DNA of 25,211 nt, from IMG/VR virus record IMGVR_UViG_3300009537_001771, positions 1 to 25,211 of that record. One strand, given 5' to 3'. Within the stretch, counting starts at the first letter, position 1, and every line of letters begins with the position of its first letter. Below the pieces are notes generated by a model that saw only the letters and a list, made by a program, of their open reading frames with translations, was not told the DNA's origin and did no database searches. The DNA comes from a virus. Positions 1-7,155 of the stretch are shown one piece after another. The position numbers and the translations under genes are program-made.

Positions 1-110
1 ACTTTAGTAATCGCTTCTAACCTTGTTTTACCTGTTGCATAATATCCGCCTATTTTTGATGGGCTATGCAATAGGGCTACATAGGTATTGAATAATTTGT
101 ATGTGATCAT
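1..110 (-). CDS. Partial leftward gene, N-terminus only, unknown function
   Basis: On the minus strand an open frame starts with ATG at 110-108 and stays open to the left edge (36 complete codons). The visible product begins MITYKLFNTYVALLHSPS and continues with KIGGYYATGK and TRLEAITK. I do not recognise the family. The start lies 4 nt after the stop codon of the small membrane ORF at 115-198, which suggests the two are co-transcribed leftwards, divergent from the late phage genes. No Shine-Dalgarno run precedes it; the upstream bases are A/T-rich as at other starts here. The short visible stretch means it could be a chance frame. The divergent layout, and early or replication genes being commonly divergent from late genes in phages, favour a real gene. 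Confidence 0.45.
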   Translation of the reverse strand, partial: MITYKLFNTYVALLHSPSKIGGYYATGKTRLEAITK

Positions 111-114
111 ATTT

Positions 115-198
115 TTAATTAGTTACTAATAAATAAAGCACTGTAAAAACAAATAAGAGAACTGCTAACGAAATGCCTGTAAGATATTCTTTTAACAT
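115..198 (-). CDS. 27-aa single-pass membrane peptide
   Basis: A small minus-strand ORF with ATG at 198-196 and TAA at 117-115. It encodes 27 residues: a short polar start (MLKEYLTG) followed by a continuous hydrophobic stretch (ISLAVLLFVFTVLYLLV) ending TN. That is a textbook single transmembrane helix. It sits 4 nt upstream of the partial leftward gene at 1-110. Small single-helix peptides are common in phages (holin-like, superinfection exclusion or lysis accessory), but nothing in the sequence chooses among these. With so few codons it may be fortuitous; the hydrophobic run and tandem spacing are the only support. Confidence 0.4.
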   Translation of the reverse strand: MLKEYLTGISLAVLLFVFTVLYLLVTN

Positions 199-639
199 TT
201 TATTTTATTGCATCCACTTGTGAATAGAATATCGACCTTTACCACTAACACTTGACACGGACTCTTAAAATATGCGGTTTAGTGATATATAATAAGGGTA
301 TCATATCTATATGTTATAAGTCAAGCGAATTGTAATATATTATACCTCTACAACACAAATGCGGGGACATTGTCAAATAAAAGGGCTATTGGGCACGATT
401 TCTAGCCATAAAAAACCGCACTGTTGGCGCATAGACACATAAGATATTATTTATTATTTTTTTTTTTTTATTATTTAGAACTTTGCACTATAGAAAAGCA
501 CTTACAGACTTCTGTCTGTTTTTGTGGTGTAATATTATTGACAGGTATTTTCTTTCTGTTTGTTTTCCCGTGGCTCAACCCCCCGACCATTGACATCTTT
601 CCCATTTTATTACCAAATCCGCGCGCTTAATATAACCCT

Positions 640-667
640 GTATGGACTATGTATCCATAGTCCATAC
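640..667. repeat. Perfect 12-bp inverted repeat with 4-nt loop
   Basis: GTATGGACTATG (640-651) and its exact reverse complement CATAGTCCATAC (656-667) flank the loop TATC. On the + strand it is followed by CTTTT and a T-rich tract, so it could act as an intrinsic terminator or attenuator for rightward transcripts. A perfect palindrome upstream of the promoter at 714-742 could equally be an operator. No gene ends just upstream on the + strand, which weakens the terminator reading. Confidence 0.5.
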
Positions 668-713
668 CTTTTGAGTTTGTTTTCTATTATAAATAGAATG
701 TTAATAAATCTTA

Positions 714-742
714 TTGCTATTCAATAACAACTAATGTATAAT
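714..742 (+). promoter_or_regulatory. Candidate sigma70-type promoter for the late/packaging operon
   Basis: TTGCTA (714-719) and TATAAT (737-742) are separated by 17 bp, the optimal spacing. The -10 is a perfect consensus and the -35 matches TTGACA at the key TTG. Transcription would begin near 749, giving a leader of about 140 nt before the small terminase start at 888. The leader contains the GTACCCC duplication and a pyrimidine-rich stretch. This contrasts with the leaderless-type promoters at 4366, 13707 and 22234. Confidence 0.45.
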
Positions 743-887
743 GTATAAGGTACCCCTACCCGTACCCCAAAGTAGTACGTCAATTGTATGTATATGTATA
801 TGGATTTTTTATTCTTTTTCTTTCACACCCCCACACAAAAATTTTTAAAAATTTTCAACTTACCACGCTTGACAAATAACTAATAAT

Positions 888-1349
888 ATGGCAAAACGAA
901 CTATTAAACCATTACCTCCAACCGATGCTCCTTTAGAGCCAGTTTTCCACCCTGCCCCCAAAAAGTTTAAAAATAGAATGACTTTAAAGCAAAAACGCAT
1001 TATTGTTGCTTATGCCAAGACCGGTTCTAATAAAAAAGCTGCTGAACTAGCCAAGGCTTCCGCTGCTTATGTGGGTGTTGTTGTTAATAGTCCTAGGGGG
1101 CGGATTGAATTACAACCTGTTATTGATGCGATTGCTTCTCACCGCAACGCTGTTTTGTTAGATTTAAGGCGTAGAGAGTCATCATTTTTTCAAGAAGACT
1201 ATAAAACAATGTTATCTGCACTAGACATCACCACTAAAAATCATCAGCTTCTTTCTGGTGGTGCTACTGAAAATGTTGCTGTGGCAGATGTGACAGAAAA
1301 ATATAATGAGCTTATTAACGCGGTTAAAAATGGTAAAGAAATAGAATGA
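888..1349 (+). CDS. Terminase small subunit (TerS-like)
   Basis: A 153-aa protein predicted to bind the packaging site and present phage DNA to the large terminase. After a basic, proline-rich start, residues about 30-70 hold MTLKQKRIIVAYAKTGSNKK and a following Ala-rich helix, the typical TerS helix-turn-helix pattern (x-L-x-x-K-Q-x-x-F/I ... A ... A-A). The C-terminal half is helical and charged, compatible with an oligomerisation region. Its stop overlaps the start of the large terminase (ATGA), the classical TerS-TerL arrangement, so position supports the call as strongly as sequence. The ATG at 888 is preceded by AATAACTAATAAT, with no Shine-Dalgarno. The exact TerS family is not certain. 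Confidence 0.75.
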   Translation: MAKRTIKPLPPTDAPLEPVFHPAPKKFKNRMTLKQKRIIVAYAKTGSNKKAAELAKASAAYVGVVVNSPRGRIELQPVIDAIASHRNAVLLDLRRRESSFFQEDYKTMLSALDITTKNHQLLSGGATENVAVADVTEKYNELINAVKNGKEIE

Positions 1350-2785
1350 CATCATCTGAACGCAAAGTATGTATGGGCTTACTTGAACTATTTACAGTAG
1401 AAGGTGTACCTTTTAGTGAACTGATTACCGAGGGTCAATTACAAATTTTTTATGAACTAGTTTTTCGTAAAAATACTCGTGTGCAGATACTTACCCCTAC
1501 CCAGTACGGAAAATCATTTGTTGTGGCTATTGCCTGTATAGTTATTTCTTGTATTCAGAAAGAAGTGGTTGCGGTTGTTGCTCCGACCAACGACAAGGCG
1601 CGCATAATTATGCGTTATTATATTGATCACTTAGGAGATTCGCCTATTTTTTCACAACAACTAGAGAAAAATACGCGCCTTGAACGCTTACGAATGGAAG
1701 AATCCAAAGATCGTATCATTCTCCGTAATGGTGGGGGGATATTTATTGTATCGGTACAAGCGGGTAACTCTAAAAAAGGTATTGAAAGCGCGATGGGTGC
1801 TGGTGCACGCATTGTTATTGAGGATGAAAGCTGTTTGATACCTGATCCCATTGAGGCAACTGTATTTCGTATGATTGCTGGTAAAGGACCACAAGCTTTT
1901 TATTGTAAGATAGGCAATCCTTTTTATAGAAATCATTTCTTTAAGTCATGGAATGATCCGTTGTATAAAAAAATAGCTATTGATTATAAGCAGGCGATGG
2001 AGGAAGGGCGTTTTACAACAGATTTTATTGAGGAAGCACGTCTTAAACCTTATTTTGATGTGTTGTTTGCTTGCAAATTTCCTGACGCTGATAGTGTGGA
2101 TACTTCTGGTTACTCATTACTTATACCTGAAAAGATAGTAAGGGATAGGATCCGCGATAAGGTAGATCTTTTCGGAACCCTCTATCTTGGCTGTGATGTG
2201 GCCGGGGAAGGTTCTAATAAGTCGGTGGTGGTTTTGCGTGGTCGCAATGGGGCGAAAGTGTTATATGCTGAAGATAATCACGATACGATGGCTTTTGCGG
2301 GTGTAATTGCGCGTTTTGCCATACAACACAAACCTAAAAAGATATATGTTGATAAAGTTGGTATTGGCAAGCCTGTTTATGACCGCTTGCGTGAATTTCC
2401 TGAAATATCTGGTGTGATTGGGGTTATTTCTGGTGAAAAACCTGAAGATGTTGATAATTTTTTTAACAAACGCGCTGAAATGTTCTGGCGGTTACATGAT
2501 TGGTTGCCTAAGGCTGAACTAGAGGGGGATAAGTGGGTTGATTTATCTGATATTAGGTATAAAATACAATCAGATAAGAAAATAAAAATAAAAAGTAAGG
2601 ATGAAATGTTGCGGGATGGGGTGCAAAGCCCTGATATTGCTGATGCTTTATCCATGACATTTTATGATCGCGAAACAATGTTTGGCAGACAGGTAGAACA
2701 AACTGAAAGCAAATTATTCCGGGAAGCGATGAAGAGAAAAAAACAATTACAAGGGGGTGGTAAGCGTAAACTTTTATTTATATAA
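1346..2785 (+). CDS. terL: Terminase large subunit (packaging ATPase/nuclease)
   Basis: A 479-aa motor that translocates DNA into the prohead and cuts the concatemer. The N-terminal ATPase has a variant Walker A, TPTQYGKS (residues 50-57), an adenine/coupling-region stretch VAVVAPTNDKA (76-85), and Walker B RIVIEDE (155-161) ending in the catalytic Glu. The C-terminal RNase H-like nuclease shows its acidic residues in LGCDVAGEGSNKS (D284), IYVDKVGIGKPVYDRL (D336) and SPDIADALSM (D430/D433). Length is normal for the family. It starts within the TerS stop (ATGA) and its TAA shares a base with the chaperonin ATG (TAATG), so translation of all three is probably coupled. The Walker A lacks the first Gly of the textbook motif, which is common among terminases. 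Confidence 0.93.
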   Translation: MTSSERKVCMGLLELFTVEGVPFSELITEGQLQIFYELVFRKNTRVQILTPTQYGKSFVVAIACIVISCIQKEVVAVVAPTNDKARIIMRYYIDHLGDSPIFSQQLEKNTRLERLRMEESKDRIILRNGGGIFIVSVQAGNSKKGIESAMGAGARIVIEDESCLIPDPIEATVFRMIAGKGPQAFYCKIGNPFYRNHFFKSWNDPLYKKIAIDYKQAMEEGRFTTDFIEEARLKPYFDVLFACKFPDADSVDTSGYSLLIPEKIVRDRIRDKVDLFGTLYLGCDVAGEGSNKSVVVLRGRNGAKVLYAEDNHDTMAFAGVIARFAIQHKPKKIYVDKVGIGKPVYDRLREFPEISGVIGVISGEKPEDVDNFFNKRAEMFWRLHDWLPKAELEGDKWVDLSDIRYKIQSDKKIKIKSKDEMLRDGVQSPDIADALSMTFYDRETMFGRQVEQTESKLFREAMKRKKQLQGGGKRKLLFI

Positions 2786-4311
2786 TGAACAAAAAATATA
2801 ATTTAGGAAAAGAAAATCGTGAGACTATCAAATTAGTGGCTAATCAGATAGGGGGGATTATTGGTAAAACACTCGGACCGGGAGGGCGTAATTATTTGTT
2901 AAATAGTGGCATTACTAATGATGGGAAAACTATTGTTCGTAGTATTAGGTTCAAAGACGAATGTCAGGATTTAGTATCCTTAATTGTTTGTGATATTGCC
3001 GATATGGCGGATAAGGATGGGGGTGACGGCACGTCTACCGCTTTGGTGGTCGGCACTACTTTGGTGGCAGATCTTATTGATAAGGTGGAGGATCTTGATG
3101 TGCCTATAAATAGTAGTAGTTCTATGTCTGTTATAGCGATGGTAAAAAAACTTAAAGAGGAAAAAGAAATTATTCTTGATTTGCTTGAAAAGGAAGCGGT
3201 TAAAGTAGAAACCCTTGAACAGCTTGAAGATGTAGCTATTACAGCGATGGAAGATGATGTGATTGCAAAGAGGGTTGCGCGCGCCGTTTGGGAGGTGGGT
3301 CCTGATGGATTTGTAACTATGGAAGAGGGATTTGGGGGTGATGTGGAAATAGAAAATGTGCCCGGTATAAAATATGCTGTCGGGGTGGTTGCTCCTTTTC
3401 AATACACTACTAGTAAAAATGAGGCTATTTTTACTGATTCACCTATATTGGTGGCTAATCATTTTTTTACGTCGTTGTCTGAATTAAACCCCCTGCTTAA
3501 AGAATTTAATACAATGAAAAGATTTTCATCTTTTATAATCGTAGCCAAAGGTTTTGAACCACCATTTATTCGTTCGGTGCATGATTTAGCAGTGGTTTCT
3601 AATTTTAAAATATTGCTTTTAAAAACTTCTATTACGGATGATGAACTGGAAGATGTGGCATCTTTTGTGGATGCTAAGGTTATTAATACTAGTCCCCGCA
3701 TTGGGAATAAAACAGAGGATATTAAATTCCATGATTTAGGTAATAGTAAAAAAATTATAGCAGGGGAAAAGGAAACAGTTTTTATCGGTGGTCGGGGGTT
3801 AGAAAGTGCTGTGATGACCACTGCTGGTTCCGTGGTCAGGGTTACTGATCGCGTGCGGTCGTTAAAAGAATTAATGGGTGACAAAAAGGATGAAAAGCTA
3901 GAAGGGAGGATCGCGCGTTTGTCTGGGGGGATAGCTATTATTCGCTTTGATGCTAAAACACAGACGGAAAAGTATTATCTTAAACTTAAAATTGAGGATA
4001 CTAAAAATTCATGTAGGGGAGCGCTTAAATACGGGATGGTTCCTGGGGGCGGGGTAACACTTAGTAAGATAGCTGATAGTTTGGGGCAGGATGCCTTGAT
4101 GTATAAGGCGCTTAAAGAGCCTTATCTAATAATTCAACGTAATTATGGGGGGCAATTAGATATTGGGGAGGGGGTAGTTGATTCATTAAATGTGGCGCGG
4201 TCATCTATTAGTAACCCCATATCTGTTGCTAGTAAACTTATTACACAGGAGGGGATAATTGCCGATGAGGAGATGTCCATGATTGAGGAATTTAAAAACA
4301 AATTATTTTAA
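2785..4311 (+). CDS. Phage-encoded GroEL-type chaperonin (group I HSP60), divergent
   Basis: A 508-aa ATP-driven folding-chamber subunit; E. coli GroEL has 548. The equatorial ATP site is intact: LGPGGRN (30-36), TNDGKT with D46 (equivalent of D52), GGDGTSTA with D81 (D87), GGIAIIRF (381-388), IEDTKN with D405 (D398), and PGGGVTL (420-426). The C-terminal equatorial helices align (VVDSLNVARSSISNP). The apical domain is diverged: the almost invariant APGFGDRRK segment is replaced by TSITDDELED (281-290), and the C-terminal Gly-Met tail is missing. No GroES gene is visible in the window. The gene is wedged into the packaging/head operon directly after TerL, so it probably folds capsid or other virion proteins. 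Phages EL and OBP encode GroEL relatives, and EL's works without a co-chaperonin. The intact ATP residues argue for an active ATPase. Confidence 0.92.
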   Translation: MNKKYNLGKENRETIKLVANQIGGIIGKTLGPGGRNYLLNSGITNDGKTIVRSIRFKDECQDLVSLIVCDIADMADKDGGDGTSTALVVGTTLVADLIDKVEDLDVPINSSSSMSVIAMVKKLKEEKEIILDLLEKEAVKVETLEQLEDVAITAMEDDVIAKRVARAVWEVGPDGFVTMEEGFGGDVEIENVPGIKYAVGVVAPFQYTTSKNEAIFTDSPILVANHFFTSLSELNPLLKEFNTMKRFSSFIIVAKGFEPPFIRSVHDLAVVSNFKILLLKTSITDDELEDVASFVDAKVINTSPRIGNKTEDIKFHDLGNSKKIIAGEKETVFIGGRGLESAVMTTAGSVVRVTDRVRSLKELMGDKKDEKLEGRIARLSGGIAIIRFDAKTQTEKYYLKLKIEDTKNSCRGALKYGMVPGGGVTLSKIADSLGQDALMYKALKEPYLIIQRNYGGQLDIGEGVVDSLNVARSSISNPISVASKLITQEGIIADEEMSMIEEFKNKLF

Positions 4312-4314
4312 TAC

Positions 4315-4355
4315 TTATCCACAGATTGCATTGACATTATAAACTATGGTATAAT
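4315..4355 (+). promoter_or_regulatory. Extended -10 promoter with upstream DnaA-box-like element, leaderless start
   Basis: TTATCCACA (4315-4323), inside the 11-mer ACTTATCCACA, begins 3 nt after the chaperonin stop. An extended -10 TGGTATAAT (4347-4355) follows. TTGACA at 4331-4336 is only 13 bp from the -10, too close for a standard -35, so the TG extension probably compensates. The next ATG is at 4366, 10 nt after the -10, so the transcript would have at most a few bases of leader. The same 11-mer sits 34 bp upstream of the -10 in front of the portal gene. Confidence 0.6.
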
Positions 4356-4365
4356 ACACACAGAA

Positions 4366-4686
4366 ATGATAAGAAACAAAATAATTAATATTTTTATCTG
4401 GCTCATTGAAAAGGATTTGTCTACAATTCCTAGACAGGTGTTATCTGAAGAACAGGCTACGGGATTGCTTGCGCAACTATGGACTAATCCGGCTTTTCAA
4501 AAATATGTTGCCGATAGGGATGCTAGATTAGTTTATACGATGGCGGGTCCCGCTGGTAATGATCCCGAACCTAGGGACAAGCACATGATGAAATTTGGAC
4601 AACGGGTTGAAATTTTGCTTTTGGCGGCAAAAGCTAAAGCGTGTGCAATGAAAATTAATAAAGAGATTGAAGAAAGGAAAGTTTAA
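4366..4686 (+). CDS. Hypothetical 106-aa protein at the head of the capsid block
   Basis: I do not recognise this family. Residues 1-20 are rather hydrophobic (NIFIWLIEKDL). The middle has NPAFQKYVADRDARLVYT, and the C-terminal part reads MKFGQRVEILLLAAKAKACA followed by a charged helix, so the protein is mostly alpha-helical. It is not a GroES: the beta-barrel pattern and mobile loop are absent. It lies 54 nt after the chaperonin and 87 nt before the scaffold-like gene. The ATG is fixed by the extended -10 promoter ending 10 nt upstream. Placement between packaging and capsid genes suggests a head-assembly accessory role, by position only. Confidence 0.75.
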   Translation: MIRNKIINIFIWLIEKDLSTIPRQVLSEEQATGLLAQLWTNPAFQKYVADRDARLVYTMAGPAGNDPEPRDKHMMKFGQRVEILLLAAKAKACAMKINKEIEERKV

Positions 4687-4690
4687 CTTT

Positions 4691-4728
4691 GACACAGATG
4701 TAGGTCATCGACCACCTGCATCTCTGTC
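4691..4728 (+). other. Long imperfect hairpin in the intergenic region
   Basis: GACACAGATGTAGGT (4691-4705) can pair with ACCTGCATCTCTGTC (4714-4728): 15 positions with one C-C mismatch and one G-U wobble, closing an 8-nt loop. It starts 4 nt after the stop of the 106-aa gene. No U-tract follows, so it does not look like an intrinsic terminator. A shorter AGATG/CATCT pair follows at 4753-4767. Possible roles are transcript processing, 3' end protection or attenuation between the 106-aa gene and the head genes. Confidence 0.45.
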
Positions 4729-4773
4729 AGCGCTAAACTGCCATTATTTAGCAGATGTCATTCATCTTAAAAA

Positions 4774-5349
4774 ATGTTAATAACTAGTCACACTTCAACT
4801 ATGAACGAAAATGAAGAATTAAACGCAGGCGAGGGAGCGGAAGACCTCGAACTGGAAAAAAATCCAGGCGACGATCCTTTTGATTTAATAGAGGATGAAC
4901 AATTGCGGGCGGATGCTAAAAAGTTCCGTGCGATAGCTAATAGGAAGGTAAAAGTAGCGGTTGTTGAAAAACCACCGGTTGTGGTTGAAAAATCACCAAT
5001 TAAGACTGATGATTTTGTAAAAAAATCAGACCTTGCTCTTATGGCTGTTAATGGGGCTAAAGAATTGGTTTCTAATGAAGTCAAAGAACACTGGGATGAC
5101 CTTATGGAAATTCCGTTAAGTGGCTATGATAATTTGGATGCTAAATCTATTGCTAATAATATGGCTGAGAGATTAGTTATATTTAATGCGCGTAATCCGG
5201 TTGGTGAAAAGAAAGAAGATGTGTCTTATTTGACTACTACAAAGACAACAGGCACAGGATCAGGACCTTCTGTTGATAAGACAAAGACTGTTAAAAATCC
5301 CCCTAATTTTAATTTACCAACTAAACCTGATGATTGGTACAAATCTTAA
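4774..5349 (+). CDS. Scaffold-like acidic head-assembly protein
   Basis: A 191-aa very acidic, low-complexity protein directly upstream of the head genes, which is the usual place and character of a capsid scaffolding protein. The N-terminal 50 residues are rich in Glu/Asp (NENEELNAGEGAEDLELEKN), followed by a basic helix (ADAKKFRAIANRKVKVAVVE), a Pro/Val linker, and an amphipathic region around 90-140. The C-terminus is Thr/Lys-rich and ends PTKPDDWYKS. Two starts are possible: ATG 4774 or ATG 4801 (MNENEEL...). The second gives a cleaner acidic N-terminus and drops nine unremarkable residues, so it is a serious alternative. No sequence motif proves the scaffold role. Confidence 0.7.
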   Translation: MLITSHTSTMNENEELNAGEGAEDLELEKNPGDDPFDLIEDEQLRADAKKFRAIANRKVKVAVVEKPPVVVEKSPIKTDDFVKKSDLALMAVNGAKELVSNEVKEHWDDLMEIPLSGYDNLDAKSIANNMAERLVIFNARNPVGEKKEDVSYLTTTKTTGTGSGPSVDKTKTVKNPPNFNLPTKPDDWYKS

Positions 5350-5391
5350 ATCTTAAAGGTTGTTGTTATTATTCAAATAACTATAACCAAA

Positions 5392-5820
5392 ATGGCTTTT
5401 ATACCTGTAAATTACGATGACGGTAGAACAGTTTTGTTGAAGGCTAAGGCTAGTATTGCTTTTGTAAAAGGCAATGCCCTTGTGGACGATGGTGCTGGTT
5501 TTATAACCAATGCTTCATCATCGACGGCTGTTGATATTCGTTATATTGCAGCTGAAACAATTACAAGTGCCGCTGTGGATGGAACAACAATGTTAAATTG
5601 CTGGCCTGTTCGCGGTATTCGTTTTGTGGCTGATTGTGACGCCGCAGCAGCTCAAACAGACGTTGGAACTGAGGCGGATTTAGCAGCAGCAGGACAAGTA
5701 AATCCTGATGCATCAACCCACGATCTATTCTTCATTGAATCAATCGATTTGTCTGGTGGTGCGGTAGGAGTATCTACTAGAGTGTTTGGTCACTTCCTAG
5801 CTGGCGTACCTAATTCATAA
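5392..5820 (+). CDS. Small head protein, decoration/stabilisation-like
   Basis: A 142-aa Ala/Thr/Asp-rich, mainly beta protein with no charged extensions, immediately before the major capsid gene. The N-terminus MAFIPVNYDDGRTVLLKAKA leads into a compact domain (FVKGNALVDDGAGFI; IRYIAAETI; VRGIRFVADC) that resembles small capsid decoration or DUF2190-like proteins in size, composition and the 'fresh/aged value' style of strands. It lies 42 nt after the scaffold-like gene and 25 nt before the capsid gene. A weak TTGTTG-16-TATAAC promoter-like pair ends 4 nt before its ATG. Function is inferred from position and composition. Confidence 0.72.
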   Translation: MAFIPVNYDDGRTVLLKAKASIAFVKGNALVDDGAGFITNASSSTAVDIRYIAAETITSAAVDGTTMLNCWPVRGIRFVADCDAAAAQTDVGTEADLAAAGQVNPDASTHDLFFIESIDLSGGAVGVSTRVFGHFLAGVPNS

Positions 5821-5845
5821 CATTATTAATTAATTATTACTTAAC

Positions 5846-6829
5846 ATGGCATTAACAACCCTAGATTACGCAACCCTCACAGGTAAACTGAATGAGTGGT
5901 ACAACGAATCAGCAGTAGAAAAAGTGCAATCATGGATTGGCAAGGAACTTTTTGATGTTTCTGAAACTAATTGGCAAACATACAATTACCTTGTCTTGAA
6001 TGGATTGGCTAAATTCGACAGGGTGGCAGAAGGCGCACAGCTTCCTATTGCAACATCAGTAGAAGGTGATAGTGTTTCTGCTACACAAAGACGATATGGT
6101 GGAAGGATTGGCATTACTAAGGACATGAGAATGTTTGAAAGATATGACCAAATGAAAGAACTTGTAAGTTCAGCAGTAGATTTTGCTTTTGATAGAATTG
6201 ATCAATCACAAGCAGATCTTCTTACTAATGGATTTGCAGGAACATCATATACGGATATTTACGGAACGACACAATCAAATGTGTCTCCGGACGGTGTTGT
6301 GTTTTTCTCCGCTTCACACACAAATAATCAAAACGGAACAGTTTCCAGAAATCTTATTAGAAATGCAGTAGGAACAGCAAATCCAGCGCTTGCACGCGAT
6401 GCTATTGTTACTACTCGTAAGGATGGAATGACACACAAGGATCCTAACGGGGCAAACAGACCTATTAACCTCAATACGTTGATAGTTTCTGCATCTAATG
6501 AGGACTTGGCAGAAAGAACAGTTTATTCATCAGGAGTTCAAGGAACACCTAATGTTGATCTTAACCCATTGAAAGGTAAGGTTTCTAACATTAAAGTGTG
6601 GTCACGACTTGATACAAGAGGTGATGGAACTGACACCTCGGCTTATTGGTTTATGGCAGATTCTCGAAATGTTACAAAGACATTGAAATCTCCATTTGCA
6701 CAGAAGCCTATGATGGGAGGAGCTACTCAGGTTCACGATTCATTAAACTGGGAGTATCCAATTGATAGTTACTACACTATGTTTGTTGGACAACCATATA
6801 ATGTTTTCGGATCTACAGGAGCAAATTAA
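5846..6829 (+). CDS. Major capsid protein, HK97-fold type
   Basis: A 327-aa protein expected to form the icosahedral shell. An N-terminal helical stretch (residues 1-45) is followed by the long beta/P-domain pattern with AEGAQLPIA (61-69), the conserved helix region around RIGITKDMRMFERYDQMKEL, and a spine-like helix SSAVDFAFDRIDQSQADLL. The A-domain part includes NTLIVSASNEDLAER, and the C-terminus ends in short beta strands (YYTMFVGQPYNVFG). Length fits. It follows the scaffold-like and small head genes, as usual for podoviruses. Codon use here is richer in A-ending codons (gga, aca, aga) than in the neighbouring genes, as expected of a highly expressed structural gene. Start ATG 5846 follows TTATTACTTAAC with no Shine-Dalgarno. 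Confidence 0.88.
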   Translation: MALTTLDYATLTGKLNEWYNESAVEKVQSWIGKELFDVSETNWQTYNYLVLNGLAKFDRVAEGAQLPIATSVEGDSVSATQRRYGGRIGITKDMRMFERYDQMKELVSSAVDFAFDRIDQSQADLLTNGFAGTSYTDIYGTTQSNVSPDGVVFFSASHTNNQNGTVSRNLIRNAVGTANPALARDAIVTTRKDGMTHKDPNGANRPINLNTLIVSASNEDLAERTVYSSGVQGTPNVDLNPLKGKVSNIKVWSRLDTRGDGTDTSAYWFMADSRNVTKTLKSPFAQKPMMGGATQVHDSLNWEYPIDSYYTMFVGQPYNVFGSTGAN

Positions 6830-6867
6830 TAAAGATGGTTTCTATTATTAGCTAATTTAACCTAAAA

Positions 6868-7155
6868 ATGTCTATAAACTATACAAATTTGGTGGCACAA
6901 GGAAGAGCTAAAGGAATTGAGCAACCTTGGTCACCAGAGGAACTTGAGGCACTTTTAACGCTTGAACGGGAATGTCATATTTCACGTTCACTAGCTGCTG
7001 ATTATATCAGGAATGGTATTTCAACTGTTGAGGATTTTGAAAAAGCTCAAAAAGCAAAATTCACTCCTAAAACAATTGATGAGGCGGCTGCAGAAGCGGA
7101 TAAAACCCTTAAAGAAAGTGGAAAGGCTGCCATAGGTAAAAAGAAAACAAAATGA
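6868..7155 (+). CDS. Hypothetical 95-aa protein downstream of capsid
   Basis: A small helical protein of unknown family. It reads QPWSPEELEALLTLERECHI in the N-terminal half, then ADYIRNGISTVEDFEKAQKA, and ends in a lysine-rich tail (AIGKKKTK). The helix-loop-helix pattern and the Lys tail suggest nucleic-acid or protein contact. It lies 38 nt after the capsid stop, and its TGA overlaps the ATG of the next gene (ATGA), so it is translated with the secreted protein that follows. The position after capsid is where head-completion proteins are often found, but nothing specific is visible. Confidence 0.75.
   Translation: MSINYTNLVAQGRAKGIEQPWSPEELEALLTLERECHISRSLAADYIRNGISTVEDFEKAQKAKFTPKTIDEAAAEADKTLKESGKAAIGKKKTK

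Larger units (their letters stand above)
199..887. other. Divergent non-coding region between leftward and rightward genes
   Basis: About 690 bp without a convincing gene. It is very A/T-rich, with a long T-run near 456-470, a perfect 12-bp inverted repeat at 640-667, a sigma70-like promoter at 714-742, a duplicated GTACCCC (750-756 and 762-768), a TATATG-like short tandem stretch near 786-802, and a near-palindromic A5T5A5T4 block just before 860. It separates leftward genes from the late operon, so it probably holds promoters for both directions. Because the small terminase follows directly, a packaging (pac/cos) or replication site could lie here, but I see no diagnostic iteron array. A TATAAT on the minus strand (344-339) could serve the leftward genes, but its -35 is poor. 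Confidence 0.5.

Noticed and set aside
424-630. A 68-codon + strand frame with a TTG start in the non-coding region
   Set aside because: It contains a Phe/Tyr run from the poly-T tract, has no upstream signal and no protein-like composition; it looks like a chance frame.
741-848. A 35-codon frame starting at ATG 741 (MYKVPLPVPQ...)
   Set aside because: Its ATG overlaps the -10 hexamer of the promoter at 714-742 and the product is low-complexity; not supported.
869-874. TTGACA just upstream of the small terminase as a -35 element
   Set aside because: A 17-bp spacer would put the -10 inside the coding region and no -10 is found there.
4331-4336. TTGACA as a -35 element for the promoter before 4366
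   Set aside because: The spacer to TATAAT is only 13 bp, outside the usable 15-19 range; the extended -10 is the better explanation.
4366-4686. Possible GroES partner next to the chaperonin
   Set aside because: The 106-aa product is helical and lacks the GroES beta-barrel pattern and mobile loop.
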